Assembly (NCBI RefSeq): GCF_900168265.1
Contig: NZ_FVZF01000008.1
Span: 52,835 to 116,834, forward strand
Reading direction: 5' to 3'
From: Salegentibacter salarius
GTDB taxonomy: Bacteria; Bacteroidota; Bacteroidia; Flavobacteriales; Flavobacteriaceae
Length of the DNA: 64,000 bases
Part shown: piece by piece, positions 35,863 to 45,863 of the stretch
Layout: every line of letters starts with the position of its first letter
How positions within the stretch are numbered: position 1 is the stretch's first letter
Translations under genes and position numbers: made by a program
Notes under the pieces: generated by a model
Told to the model about the DNA's origin: nothing
Seen by the model: the letters and a program-made list of their open reading frames with translations, nothing else
The model's database searches: none

Positions 35863-37917
35863 TTAATTACGAAAATAAATGTTGTTCACATAAACATTAA
35901 CTCCTCCGGCAGGTAAACCAGAGTAAATAAGCTGCCCTATATTGGTCATTCCATCAAGGTTCTCAAATTCTGATAATGGAATATCCAAACTTACCCATTC
36001 GTTCTGAGCAGGATTCTCTATAACAATTTCTGATTCAGAATCGTCTCCTCCTCCAAAAACACCATCAGGACCAAGATCCACCAACTTCACTCTAAAAACA
36101 GTAGCATTATCGGTATAGAATTCGGTATGGAAATGCGTCATATTTGAAGCATCTACAGGGCTGGCGATTGTTTCAATTCCAACGTAATCTAGATTGAAAT
36201 AATGTTTAGACAATTTTCCGTCAAACTCTACTTCTTCATAGTCTGAAACAGACCAGCTAGTTCTCCAGGTATCAACTGCCACATCATCGGCCATATCACT
36301 AAAGAGTGAAATATATTCGGTTTGCACCTCGCCAATTGTAACATCATCAAAGTAAAAGCTAGTACCTTCACCAGGGCTGTTGAAGTCATAGAATACGATC
36401 AATCGGTCGTAATCTACACTTTCGTCAAAAGCGTCAAAAGCACTTAGATCAAAAGAAAGTTCTTCCCATTCGTTAGCAACCGTAGTATTTTGAGTTACTT
36501 CAACAAATACTGAAGGGTTTCCGTTATTGTCCGGTGCTGAATCTGAGTCTTCAAATTTCAACAGAATTGGTACTCCCGCTTCTGGAGACCAGGTTTTCAT
36601 TTTAACGGTAGTTCCGTTCTCAAAACTTAAAGCTTCGTCAAGGTTTAAAGAAACCCCTGCCCATACTTCAGATCCATCTCCTTTAGAAAGTTCGGTAACT
36701 TTAGCACTGGTGTTTATGCCAGACATATCTGGGTTATCTATCACACCTGCGCCTGCGCCGCCAAATCCGCCCCAAGCATAGGTAAGGTTCTCAGATTCAA
36801 AATCTATAGGAAGTTTTAATGGCTCTAAAGTGGTTGTTTGAATATTATCGAAATAATACGTCTCATCATTTCCTGGAGTTCCATAGTTAAAGAATAATAC
36901 CAGTCTACCGTAATCAATGGTTGAATCTACCGCCGACATATCAAAAGTCAGGGTTTCCCAGGCATTACTAACTGTAGTTTCTACTGTACTTTCAACAAAA
37001 AGATCGGCATTATCAAGATTTTCTATCTTAAATATCACCGGAGTTCCGGCAGCTGGAGACCATACATCTACACTAATGTACTTATCTGAAGAAAAATCTA
37101 TAGGTTCATCAAGACCAATAGTTGTTCCTGCCCATATTTCAGAACCTGCAGGTTTAGTATAAGAAGCTACTCTCGCACTGGTATTTACACCAGAAGGATC
37201 TGGGTTATCAATTACGGGTGCTCCTGCTCCTTCGCCTCCACCAAAATTATTAAAAGTATAATTAAGCGTTTCTGATTCAAAATCTATAGGAAGGAAAAGC
37301 GGATCTGTAATAGTAATTTCCTGCTCAACTTCAGTAGTTGCCGCACCACCACTAAGGGCAATTACGCGAACATTGTAAGTACCTATACTACTGTAAGTAT
37401 AAGAAACAGTTTCTCCCGGCATAAGAAGAGTTGCCTCTTCATCTTCGTTTTCACCAAAATAAACTTCGAACATTGCAGCGTTTGTGGCGCTGGCTGAAAC
37501 AGTTACCAAATAATTATTATTGGCATCTTTTACAATTTCAGTTTCCAAATTCTCTGGTGCAAGGAAAGAAACGGTTAAAGGCTGAATTCCCGAAGCCATT
37601 TTACCGTTTATATTAGTCCCGGTAACCTCTACTTCATATTCACCTTCTGCATAAACGTGTTCTACAGCATCACCTACTTTAATCCCTTCTGCAGGAGTAG
37701 AACCATCACCGAAATCTACGGTATACACCGCTGCTCCTTCACCGGTTGGTGTAATCTCTACCAAACCGGAATTATCTTGAGTTATTTGAAATGTTGCACC
37801 CAAATTTGCCGGTGCCTGTACCTGCTCAAGATCTACAAGGGCATCGTCATCACTCTCGCAGCCAAAAAATGGCAAAGCAAGAAGGAATGCAAAAATTAAT
37901 TTATAATGTCTTTTCAT
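35863..37917 (-). CDS. Surface glycan-binding lipoprotein (SusE/F position) with duplicated CBM-like modules
   Basis: This 684-residue lipoprotein (FLLALPFFGC then ESDDD) has two PKD-like domains (about 30-120, 125-205; VYTVDFGDGST is a classic PKD motif). It then has two very similar beta-sandwich modules (about 209-365 and 369-530, both starting LPIDFESE and both with IDNPD.SG.NTSA) and a third related module to the end. No catalytic residues are evident, so it most likely binds the glucan at the surface. It follows SusD by 12 bases. Confidence 0.8.
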   Translation of the reverse strand: MKRHYKLIFAFLLALPFFGCESDDDALVDLEQVQAPANLGATFQITQDNSGLVEITPTGEGAAVYTVDFGDGSTPAEGIKVGDAVEHVYAEGEYEVEVTGTNINGKMASGIQPLTVSFLAPENLETEIVKDANNNYLVTVSASATNAAMFEVYFGENEDEEATLLMPGETVSYTYSSIGTYNVRVIALSGGAATTEVEQEITITDPLFLPIDFESETLNYTFNNFGGGEGAGAPVIDNPDPSGVNTSARVASYTKPAGSEIWAGTTIGLDEPIDFSSDKYISVDVWSPAAGTPVIFKIENLDNADLFVESTVETTVSNAWETLTFDMSAVDSTIDYGRLVLFFNYGTPGNDETYYFDNIQTTTLEPLKLPIDFESENLTYAWGGFGGAGAGVIDNPDMSGINTSAKVTELSKGDGSEVWAGVSLNLDEALSFENGTTVKMKTWSPEAGVPILLKFEDSDSAPDNNGNPSVFVEVTQNTTVANEWEELSFDLSAFDAFDESVDYDRLIVFYDFNSPGEGTSFYFDDVTIGEVQTEYISLFSDMADDVAVDTWRTSWSVSDYEEVEFDGKLSKHYFNLDYVGIETIASPVDASNMTHFHTEFYTDNATVFRVKLVDLGPDGVFGGGDDSESEIVIENPAQNEWVSLDIPLSEFENLDGMTNIGQLIYSGLPAGGVNVYVNNIYFRN

Positions 37918-37929
37918 AATTCTAATGTT

Positions 37930-39393
37930 TTAGTATCCCGGATTTTGCTCCCAGTTGCCCTGAGAAAATTCTATTTCTTCTAACGGAATAGGGAAAAGTT
38001 CGTTTTTCCCTGCAGTAAATCCTTCAATGTTATCTGCGGCTCTGCCGGTTCTTACCAAATCAAAGAAACGGTGACCTTCGCCTACTAATTCTTTTCTTCT
38101 TTCTTCGTAGATAATTTCGGTAAGTGCATTTCCTGCAGCATCTACTCCATCTAATCCTGCTCTCTCACGAACTTCATTAAGATAAGTTCTAGCCTCACTA
38201 TCGTCTATTCCACCACGGTTCAAAGCTTCAGCAGCCATCAACAAAACATCGGCGTAACGAATAGAGCGATAATTATTAGGCTGGGTAAGGTTAGCATCAC
38301 CTACGTTATCATTTTCTCTTGGAAGATATTTTCGGTTAAAATAACCGGTATGCTTATAACCTTCAGCATAAGTTGCGCCAGTTTCGGCTGCCCAGGCTTC
38401 TATATCTAAGATAGAAGGCTCTCTTCTAATATCATCTTCAGTAAACATATCGTAAGCTTCCTGAGTAGGAACATTAAAACTAAAACCAGGTTCAAAAACA
38501 GGTCCCGAATAATTTCTTATTCCCTGGAAACCTACGGCTACATTACCTTCACTACACGGCAAACAGTCAAATCCTGCTCCCTCTTCCCCGGTATATTGTA
38601 CTTCAAAAACCGATTCTTCATTATTCTCACCTTCCTGTAAGAAAAGTGTATCAAAATCTGCTAAAGCGTAAGGACCATTTTCGATCAAATCTGTTAAAAC
38701 ATTTGCAGCTTCGTCAAATTCTTCCTGATACAAATGCGCTTTACCAAGCAAAGCCATTGCAGCTCCTTTGGTTGCGCGACCAGTTTCGGGTGCGGTATAA
38801 TTAAGGTTTTCTATAGCAAATTGTAAATCGCTTTCAATTTGTGCGTAAACTTCTTCAGTAGAAGCTCTTGGTACAGAATTCTCGTCTCCCAACACAAAAC
38901 GCTCATCTCCTTTTATTGGAATTGGCCCAAACCATTTTACCAATTCAAAAGTAAAATAAGCTCGTAAAAAGCGAACCTCAGCAATAATCATTTCGCGACC
39001 TTCAAAATCTGTTTTGTCCTGAAATTCCAAAACATAGTTTGCGCGTTGTACCCCGGCAAAATTCCAATCCCAAACATCGTCCAGGTTATCGTTTACAGGA
39101 GTGTGCGTCATCTCGTCTACTTGTTGAAAGCCTATAACATCATTGGCGCTTTCACCTCCACTTAATGTATTATCTGAAGCAATTTCGCCCAGCAATACAT
39201 TTACGTAAGTAGATTGTAAAATATCATAAACGCCAATCATCGCGTTATAATAATCTTCTTCAGAATTAAAATAGTTTTCTGAATCTATTGTGTATTCTTC
39301 AGTTTCATCCAAATAATCTTCGGTACATCCAAAGCTAAAAGCCAACAGGAGCAACAGAAGCATCTTATTGAATATGTTATTGTATCTCTTCAT
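37930..39393 (-). CDS. SusD/RagB family glycan-binding lipoprotein
   Basis: This 487-residue lipoprotein has the signal LLLLLAFSFGC followed by TEDYLDETEEY, the typical SusD start with a surface-export signal. The TPR-like helical fold is seen in VQRANYVLEF and EVRFLRAYFTFELVKWFGPIPI. The C-terminus carries the family pattern YEERRKELVGEGHRFFDLVR and ends LFPIPLEEI. It binds sugar over the SusC pore. It lies 11 bases downstream of susC. Confidence 0.97.
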   Translation of the reverse strand: MKRYNNIFNKMLLLLLLAFSFGCTEDYLDETEEYTIDSENYFNSEEDYYNAMIGVYDILQSTYVNVLLGEIASDNTLSGGESANDVIGFQQVDEMTHTPVNDNLDDVWDWNFAGVQRANYVLEFQDKTDFEGREMIIAEVRFLRAYFTFELVKWFGPIPIKGDERFVLGDENSVPRASTEEVYAQIESDLQFAIENLNYTAPETGRATKGAAMALLGKAHLYQEEFDEAANVLTDLIENGPYALADFDTLFLQEGENNEESVFEVQYTGEEGAGFDCLPCSEGNVAVGFQGIRNYSGPVFEPGFSFNVPTQEAYDMFTEDDIRREPSILDIEAWAAETGATYAEGYKHTGYFNRKYLPRENDNVGDANLTQPNNYRSIRYADVLLMAAEALNRGGIDDSEARTYLNEVRERAGLDGVDAAGNALTEIIYEERRKELVGEGHRFFDLVRTGRAADNIEGFTAGKNELFPIPLEEIEFSQGNWEQNPGY

Positions 39394-39404
39394 TGTGCGA
39401 TTTT

Positions 39405-42400
39405 TTAAAAGTTAAGGTTTAATCCGGCAAGGAAAATTCTTGGGACTGGATAAAAACCGTAGTCAATTCCACCACCAATGGCTTCCCCGGTTGAGGCCGA
39501 AGGATCAAAACCTTTGTAATTGGTAAATGTGTAAAGGTTTTGTACCGAAGTGTAAATCCTTAAACGGTTAATTCCTGTTTTTTCAAGGAATGTTTCAGGT
39601 AGGCTATAACCTATTTGAACATTCTGGATCCTGGCATAAGAAGCATCTTCCACATAAAAATCTGAAAAAGCAACATTAGAAGTTGCACCCGTTGTTACAC
39701 GTGGTACTTCATTACTGGTTCCCGGCCCGGTCCATCTTTCTAAATAATAAGCGTGACGGTTTACATTTGGTTGGTTACGCTCGTAATTTCTTACCATATC
39801 GTTTCCTAAAGAAGCGTAGGTATAAGCGGTAAAATCAAAATTCTTATAACTAAAATTAAGATTTAGACCCATGGTAGCGGTAGGAATAGGATCACCAATA
39901 TTAGTACGGTCATCTACATTTATAACTCCGTCACCATTGGTGTCTACATAACGAATATCTCCGGGAGAAGCTGCTGCACCTAAAGTTTCCTGAGAAGGAT
40001 GCGCATCTACTTCTGCCTGATTTTGGAAGATCCCGTCAGTTTCATATCCGTAGAAATAACCAATTGGGAAACCTTCCTGGAAACGTGCTGGTTGTGGTTG
40101 TCCCACACCAAATTGCCCGCCTGGAAGGAACTCGGTTCCATTCACTTCGGTTACTTCGTTTCTTAGGAAAGTGGCATTATAACCAACTCCAACTCGAATA
40201 TCGTCCCCAAAATTCTCTTTATAATTTATAGCAAATTCTAAACCTTCATTCCGGGTAGTTCCCGCGTTAATGGTTGGCGCTCCAGAGCCCGGTGCACCGC
40301 CACCAAAGATTCCTGAAACTGGAATACCGGCAACCAATAGATCTTTACGATCTTCTCTAAACACATCGGCAGAGATATCGATTCTATTATTTAAAAGCCT
40401 TAGATCTATACCAATGTTAGTTTTTTCGGCTTCTTCCCATCCTGAAGCAGGATTGGCAATTCTACCTAAAGCGGTACCGTTCACTAAGTTTCCGTCTAAA
40501 ACATAAGTAGCTTCACCATTTAATAAAGAACGGTAGAACTCGGCGCCACCGGCTTCATCATTACCAAGAATACCAAAACTACCTCTTAATTTTAAGAAAG
40601 AAATCACGTTAGAATCACTTAAGAAATATTCTTCTGAAAGAATCCAACCTGCAGTTGCAGAAGGGAAATAACCTACACGATTTTCTGGTCCAAACCTGGT
40701 AGAAGCATCTCTACGAAGCATACCTGAAAAAAGGTATTTTCCTTTATAATCGTATTGTAGTCTTCCGAAGAAAGATAATTTTCTAATATCATATTTATAA
40801 GCACTGTTGTTTAAACCATCGTTTGTTCCTGTGGTTAAGCTTATATCTGCAAAATCCCAGGAATTGTTAGGCACATCATAACCGGTAGCATATAAACCAT
40901 CTCCCCAGTTTCTAATTACCGTCATACCGGCAGTTCCTGTTAGGTGATGTGTCTCATCAAAAGTGTTTTCGTAAGTTCCAAAAAGGTCATACGTATAAGA
41001 ATTATCGTTAATTCTATTTTGATTTACTGTACTACGCACATTGTTGAAAACCTTACCCGGACCATAATCTATAATTGGCGCGAAATCTTTTCCTTTTGAA
41101 GTAGAAAGACTATACCCTATTCTTGAGGTAAATGTCAATTCATCTATCGGCATATAGTCAAGACTAAATGAACCATTGAATTTATTCAGATTATAGTCAT
41201 TAAACGTGTTTTCAATTTGCGAAAGCGGGTTGATGATCTCGTTACCCAGGGTTCCATCTACATCTTCCTGATCTACACCAAAAGTTGGTGGAATGTTTAG
41301 GGCGTTAAAAAGAACTGATCCTAAACCGTTCTCGTTTATTGATCTCCTGTCTATACTTGTATAAATAGTATTCCCGGTAAAAGTGAATGCATCTGAAATA
41401 TCTACCCCAATATTAAACCTGGCGGTGCTTCTTTGGAAATCAGATTTTTTAGCGCCAATAACACCTTCCTGATCAAGGTGTGAAACCCCAAAAGAGTAAG
41501 TCACTTTTTCTGAACCTCCATTCAAGGTTAGGTTATGACTCATAATTGGAGAAGTATCAAAAACTTCTTCTTGAAAATCGGTACCTCTACCTAATTCGCT
41601 AACATTTGGAAATGGCAAAGCCTGCCCGTTGTTGGCGTAGCTTTCATTCAAAAGTAAGCCATATTCCGTAGCATTAAGCAAAGGAAGTTCTCTTGAAGTT
41701 TCCTGAACCCCTACGTAAGCATCATATTGAATAGTAGGAGCGGTATTCTTTTTACCAGATTTAGTCGATACCAACACAACCCCGTTAGCACCGGCAATAC
41801 CATATATAGCCGCCTGAGCATCTTTTAGAATAGAAATAGATTCTATATCGTTAGGGTTAATAGTATTTAGATCACCCTGGTAACCGTCTATAAGTACAAG
41901 CGGTCCATTTTCACTGTTGGATGCAATACCACGAATATTAATATTAATACCTGCACCGGGTGCACCAGAGGATGGTGTTACATTAACCCCAGCCGCAGTA
42001 CCCTGTAAGGCTTGTTCTACCTTAATAGGATTTAGCTGCTCAATGGTTTTATTTGATACTACCGAAACAGCTCCTGTAATATCCTTCTTTTGCTGCGTTC
42101 CATAACCAATTACCACCACTTCATCTAAAGCAGCAGAATCTGTTTTTAAAATAACATTAATTTCTGTTTGATTTTCCCCTACGGTAATTTCCTGCGGTAA
42201 AAAACCTACATAAGAAAAGACCAGAACATCTCCAGCGGTAATATTATTAATGGTATAATTACCGTCAAAATCGGTTACCACACCATTAGTAGTATTCTTT
42301 AAAATAATGTTCACTCCGGGGAGCGGAAGACCGGTGTCTGCTTCATCTACGGTTCCCGAAACCGAAAAGTTTTGTGCTTGCAAGGAAAAGGTTCCAATAC

Positions 42401-42431
42401 AAAACAAAATTAGTACAAGTATTCGATTCAT
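39405..42431 (-). CDS. SusC/RagA family TonB-dependent outer-membrane transporter
   Basis: This 1008-residue protein has a signal peptide (ILVLILFCIGTFSLQAQ), a carboxypeptidase-regulatory-like domain (about 22-105), a TonB box region (ALDEVVVIGYGTQ), a plug domain (about 115-225, with LIDGYQGDLNTINPNDIESI) and a 22-strand barrel ending in LNLNF. It imports oligosaccharides with SusD and TonB energy. It is the first gene of the beta-glucan operon; the regulator gene lies 238 bases upstream on the same strand. Confidence 0.97.
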   Translation of the reverse strand: MNRILVLILFCIGTFSLQAQNFSVSGTVDEADTGLPLPGVNIILKNTTNGVVTDFDGNYTINNITAGDVLVFSYVGFLPQEITVGENQTEINVILKTDSAALDEVVVIGYGTQQKKDITGAVSVVSNKTIEQLNPIKVEQALQGTAAGVNVTPSSGAPGAGININIRGIASNSENGPLVLIDGYQGDLNTINPNDIESISILKDAQAAIYGIAGANGVVLVSTKSGKKNTAPTIQYDAYVGVQETSRELPLLNATEYGLLLNESYANNGQALPFPNVSELGRGTDFQEEVFDTSPIMSHNLTLNGGSEKVTYSFGVSHLDQEGVIGAKKSDFQRSTARFNIGVDISDAFTFTGNTIYTSIDRRSINENGLGSVLFNALNIPPTFGVDQEDVDGTLGNEIINPLSQIENTFNDYNLNKFNGSFSLDYMPIDELTFTSRIGYSLSTSKGKDFAPIIDYGPGKVFNNVRSTVNQNRINDNSYTYDLFGTYENTFDETHHLTGTAGMTVIRNWGDGLYATGYDVPNNSWDFADISLTTGTNDGLNNSAYKYDIRKLSFFGRLQYDYKGKYLFSGMLRRDASTRFGPENRVGYFPSATAGWILSEEYFLSDSNVISFLKLRGSFGILGNDEAGGAEFYRSLLNGEATYVLDGNLVNGTALGRIANPASGWEEAEKTNIGIDLRLLNNRIDISADVFREDRKDLLVAGIPVSGIFGGGAPGSGAPTINAGTTRNEGLEFAINYKENFGDDIRVGVGYNATFLRNEVTEVNGTEFLPGGQFGVGQPQPARFQEGFPIGYFYGYETDGIFQNQAEVDAHPSQETLGAAASPGDIRYVDTNGDGVINVDDRTNIGDPIPTATMGLNLNFSYKNFDFTAYTYASLGNDMVRNYERNQPNVNRHAYYLERWTGPGTSNEVPRVTTGATSNVAFSDFYVEDASYARIQNVQIGYSLPETFLEKTGINRLRIYTSVQNLYTFTNYKGFDPSASTGEAIGGGIDYGFYPVPRIFLAGLNLNF

Positions 42432-42498
42432 TTGTTGAGATTTTAATTCGAAATCAATTTATTAATTAATTGTTAAGGCCATGGAAAAAGCGCCTTTA

Positions 42499-42605
42499 CA
42501 ATACTTCAACATGAAAATTTTAAGGACAGAATTTTGTGAATTTGTTATTATAGCGCTCTGAAACCGAAGATTACGCAGTTTCAAAAAAAATTACCTGAAG
42601 TATTG
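42499..42605. promoter_or_regulatory. Candidate operator: separated inverted repeat upstream of susC
   Basis: A perfect 10-bp inverted repeat, caatacttca (42499-42508) and tgaagtattg (42596-42605), lies in the gap between the regulator gene and susC. Its centre is about 120 bases before the susC start. The two half-sites could bind a dimeric or looped regulator, the LuxR-type protein encoded next door being the obvious candidate. It is a pattern only, without other support. Confidence 0.35.
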
Positions 42606-42669
42606 ATTTTGGGGCTATTAACAAGAATGTTGAGGCGATGTTGTGGTAAAATGGTTAAATGTTAAGTAC

Positions 42670-45438
42670 TCAAAACTTGAGGATGTACTCTACTAAACCC
42701 TGATCATGGTCTAGATCCATCTTTTTACGCAAACGATATCGTTTTATTTCGACACTTCGCACCGAAATATTTAGCAATGGAGCAATCTCTTTTGAAGATA
42801 AATTAAGTCTTAAATAAGCACAAAGTTTGAGATCGTTAGAAGTAAGATTTGGATGTGCCTCCTTTACCGATTGCAGGAAATCTTTATCGGCATTATCAAA
42901 TGCTTCTTTGAATAATTTCCAATTATCTTTTTCGGCAATATTTTTATTAATTACTGAAATAACTTTTTGAATATCGTCTTCATTTTTTGCCGAAGTCAAT
43001 TTTTTCTTCAGCTCATTTAAAAACTCATTCTTTTTAATCAGGTTCATCGTAGAAGCGGCGAGTTCGCGATTCTTAGATTCCATATCTGATTCTAGCTTTT
43101 GATTTTGAAGCGTGATTATCTCCTGTTGGGATTCTAACTGTTTAATTTCAATTTTCTTGCGGTTACGCTCCATCAACCTGTTTCGTTGTTTTCGGAAGTA
43201 TCCAGTATAAATTTTATGCAGGATAAAAATGAGCAGTAAAAAAAACAGAACATACATAATTATTGCGGTGGTAGTGGCATACCAGGGTAAGGCAATACTA
43301 AAAGTATAGGAAGCGATCTCACTAATTTTATTATTGTATTTACCTCTTACTTCAAAAACATAATCGCCCGATGGCATATTTTCAAAAGTAGCACTCCCAT
43401 TAGTTTGCCAATCACTCCAACCCTTACTAAAACCTTTAATTCTATAGCTGTACACCGGTTTGGTAAGTTTGGAATAAACAGGGATACTGAATTCAAAATT
43501 GATATTATTTTCAGCATTGGGTAATTTTAGATCCTCAAGTTGTAATCCATGACTGCTGAAATTATTCTCTAAACTAGCCGTAGAAACCTTACTAATGCTG
43601 AGTTTTTCCATCTCCGGAAGATCTAAAGGCGTAGAAAAAATAGTATATCCTAAATTGGAACCTACCAAATACTCGCGCTCACCAATTAGAGAAATATTTT
43701 CAAATCCTTTAGCTATACTTCTATATTCTATTGGAATTGCTACCGACTTTGCACTTAACCTATCCTGAAATGCGTCCCGGGTTACATAGACAAGATTCTC
43801 ACTACCAAAGCTCCACCAGGTATTATCTGGTAAAACTTCAGAAATTCCCGTAATTCGAGATTCCTCTATAAGCTTGTTTAAATTATTTTCCTGAAGGAAT
43901 TTATTTTTGGAAGGATCATATTTATAAATTTCATCTTCAGTAGAATAATATATGGAATCATTAAACTGAAATACTTTTAAGCCCATCCCGCCCTGATAGG
44001 ACACGTTATAATTTTCTTTACTTTTTACTTCCCTAACCTCGCTATCTACCTTCAGCTTAAAAATCCCTTTGTGATCGTGACCCACCCAGATTACCGAATC
44101 ATTTTCAACTACAAGGTTACGTGAAGAAAGATCGAAATTAGCTAAATACTCCGGATCGTTTTCAAATTTGCCATCTTCCCAAAAACTAATTCCATCGTAA
44201 TGTCCCTGGAGCAAACCGTTCTTAAATTCCTTGATTTCCCAAACACCCTGCCCATCAAAAATATGATTAGCAGTATTACCCTTTATCGCAAAAACCCCAC
44301 GATCGTGACCGGCGAATAATTTTCCGTTTATTTCATTAATACTCCAAACCTGCCCGCTGGTGCCGGGAATAAGTTCATAATCTTTAGAAGTATCATTGCT
44401 CACATACAAGCCCTGGTTAGTCCCCAAATATAAATGATCCTGAAACTGGTAGCTGGAATACACCGTGCCTACTTTTCCGTAGATATCTGTAAATAATCTA
44501 AACGGACTTTTGCGATTAATAAGCACTAGCCCATTGTCCAGGCCACCCCAAATATTACCTGCTTTATCTTCCATTATTGATAAAACCGTGTTGTTATTAA
44601 TCACGGGTTGCAACAGCTGGTAATTCAAGGAAGTTTCGAGGTTATAAACATGTAAACCATTACCAATGCTGCCCAGCACCAATGTTTTATCCTTAAGCAG
44701 TTGCGCGGTAAAAATACTTTCCTCTATTGGATAATTTTCAAATTGGTAAGGCCGCCAGGTATTCCCTTCTATGGTAAAAAGTCCGTCATCGCGGGTAACA
44801 GCAAGCATTTTATTTTTCTGGAAAGGGAAAAGTCCAACAATGGGTTTATCTTCAATTTCGGCGTTGGTAATCACGCGTTCTATTACACCATTATCTATAG
44901 CGTATAAACCATCTTCGGCTACCTGGTAGTATAATTTATTGTCTACCCTAAATAAATTCGAAATAATATCGCCGGCGGTAATTGTACTTAACTGCCCGGT
45001 TTTTTTATTGTAGCTATACAGTCTGCGTAAACTTTGAAAAACTATGTATTCTTCTAAGGCAGCAATATGCCAAAATTGTTCGCCATCCAGAATCTTCTCT
45101 TTAGAAAGATCAGTAAGACTGGTGTAGGTTAGCTCCCCTTTTTTACTGTGTTCCCAAAAGCCAAAATCCATATAAGAACCGGTGTAGATCCTATCGTCCT
45201 GGGCCAAAACCGAGCGAACTGCACTTGCATTAGGAACTTTATGAAGATTCCACTGCTCCCCGTTAAAACTGAGCAACCCCAGGTTATTGGCTACATAAAT
45301 ATGATTATTAGGCGCCTGGGAAATCATCCAGTTTTGATTGCCGGCGTTATAAATACCGGGATCAAAATTGGTTATTGGCGGTAATTCCTGCGCAAACAGG
45401 CTGAAACTAAAAAATAAAAAGAAGGCTAGTAAACGCAT
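42670..45438 (-). CDS. Membrane-spanning regulator: beta-propeller, Y_Y_Y, TM, LuxR-type HTH
   Basis: This 922-residue protein has a signal peptide (LLAFFLFFSFSLFAQ). A periplasmic two-component-regulator-type propeller follows (about 20-590; repeats such as GNIWGGLDNGLVLINRKS), then a Y_Y_Y domain (about 640-710; YSYRIKGFSKGWSDW), one membrane helix (AIIMYVLFFLLLIFILHKIY), a coiled coil (750-800) and a C-terminal LuxR/GerE-type HTH (LSSKEIAPLLNISVRSVEIKRYRLRKKM). It lacks kinase and receiver domains, so it would couple glucan sensing directly to DNA binding. Its position next to susC suggests it controls the locus. Confidence 0.88.
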   Translation of the reverse strand: MRLLAFFLFFSFSLFAQELPPITNFDPGIYNAGNQNWMISQAPNNHIYVANNLGLLSFNGEQWNLHKVPNASAVRSVLAQDDRIYTGSYMDFGFWEHSKKGELTYTSLTDLSKEKILDGEQFWHIAALEEYIVFQSLRRLYSYNKKTGQLSTITAGDIISNLFRVDNKLYYQVAEDGLYAIDNGVIERVITNAEIEDKPIVGLFPFQKNKMLAVTRDDGLFTIEGNTWRPYQFENYPIEESIFTAQLLKDKTLVLGSIGNGLHVYNLETSLNYQLLQPVINNNTVLSIMEDKAGNIWGGLDNGLVLINRKSPFRLFTDIYGKVGTVYSSYQFQDHLYLGTNQGLYVSNDTSKDYELIPGTSGQVWSINEINGKLFAGHDRGVFAIKGNTANHIFDGQGVWEIKEFKNGLLQGHYDGISFWEDGKFENDPEYLANFDLSSRNLVVENDSVIWVGHDHKGIFKLKVDSEVREVKSKENYNVSYQGGMGLKVFQFNDSIYYSTEDEIYKYDPSKNKFLQENNLNKLIEESRITGISEVLPDNTWWSFGSENLVYVTRDAFQDRLSAKSVAIPIEYRSIAKGFENISLIGEREYLVGSNLGYTIFSTPLDLPEMEKLSISKVSTASLENNFSSHGLQLEDLKLPNAENNINFEFSIPVYSKLTKPVYSYRIKGFSKGWSDWQTNGSATFENMPSGDYVFEVRGKYNNKISEIASYTFSIALPWYATTTAIIMYVLFFLLLIFILHKIYTGYFRKQRNRLMERNRKKIEIKQLESQQEIITLQNQKLESDMESKNRELAASTMNLIKKNEFLNELKKKLTSAKNEDDIQKVISVINKNIAEKDNWKLFKEAFDNADKDFLQSVKEAHPNLTSNDLKLCAYLRLNLSSKEIAPLLNISVRSVEIKRYRLRKKMDLDHDQGLVEYILKF

Positions 45439-45863
45439 AGTTTAGCAAAAAACGGAAATTACTAAATAATATGGGCTTTTACTAAGAAGAATATTTTTAG
45501 AAAATCATTGTTGCAATTTTCGATTAAAGTATGCCGGTTAAGTTTTGTATTTTATAAATGATTTTATCCTTTTCATTTCAATATCTTTTGATCTTGCGCC
45601 TTTGAGAGTGGTTAATAAACCATGCGAATCTATATTTGAAAATACGGATTTAATTCCTTCGGAAATGAATTGCTTTAAAAAAATACTTTTTAACCCTTGC
45701 TCTGTTGAAAAGTTATATTCTATACGATAAATAAAAGCTTAAATGAAAAATATAACACCTATCGATCCTGTAAAAATGTATTTATCATATCTTTAAATGA
45801 ATTATTTAAAACAATAGCGGCAATCGAAAAGCCAGAAATGGCTATTTAGGTCTGATTACTTCT
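45439..45863. other. Intergenic debris between regulator and YitT relic
   Basis: This 425-base gap has no intact gene. A minus-strand open frame (45538-45738) with protein-like composition but no ATG is listed separately. The rest is AT-rich and shows nothing I recognise. Confidence 0.5.
45538..45738 (-). pseudogene. Possible gene fragment, unknown family
   Basis: This 66-codon frame has balanced, protein-like composition (for example IEYNFSTEQGLKSIFLKQF and LLTTLKGARSKDIEMKRIK). It has no ATG/GTG/TTG near its 5' end and is preceded by a stop. I do not recognise a family. It may be the 3' end of a decayed gene. A plus-strand frame over the same bases is less protein-like. Confidence 0.3.

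Noticed and set aside
45545..45730. Plus-strand 61-residue ORF
   Set aside because: The minus-strand frame over the same bases has a more protein-like composition, and neither has good start support.
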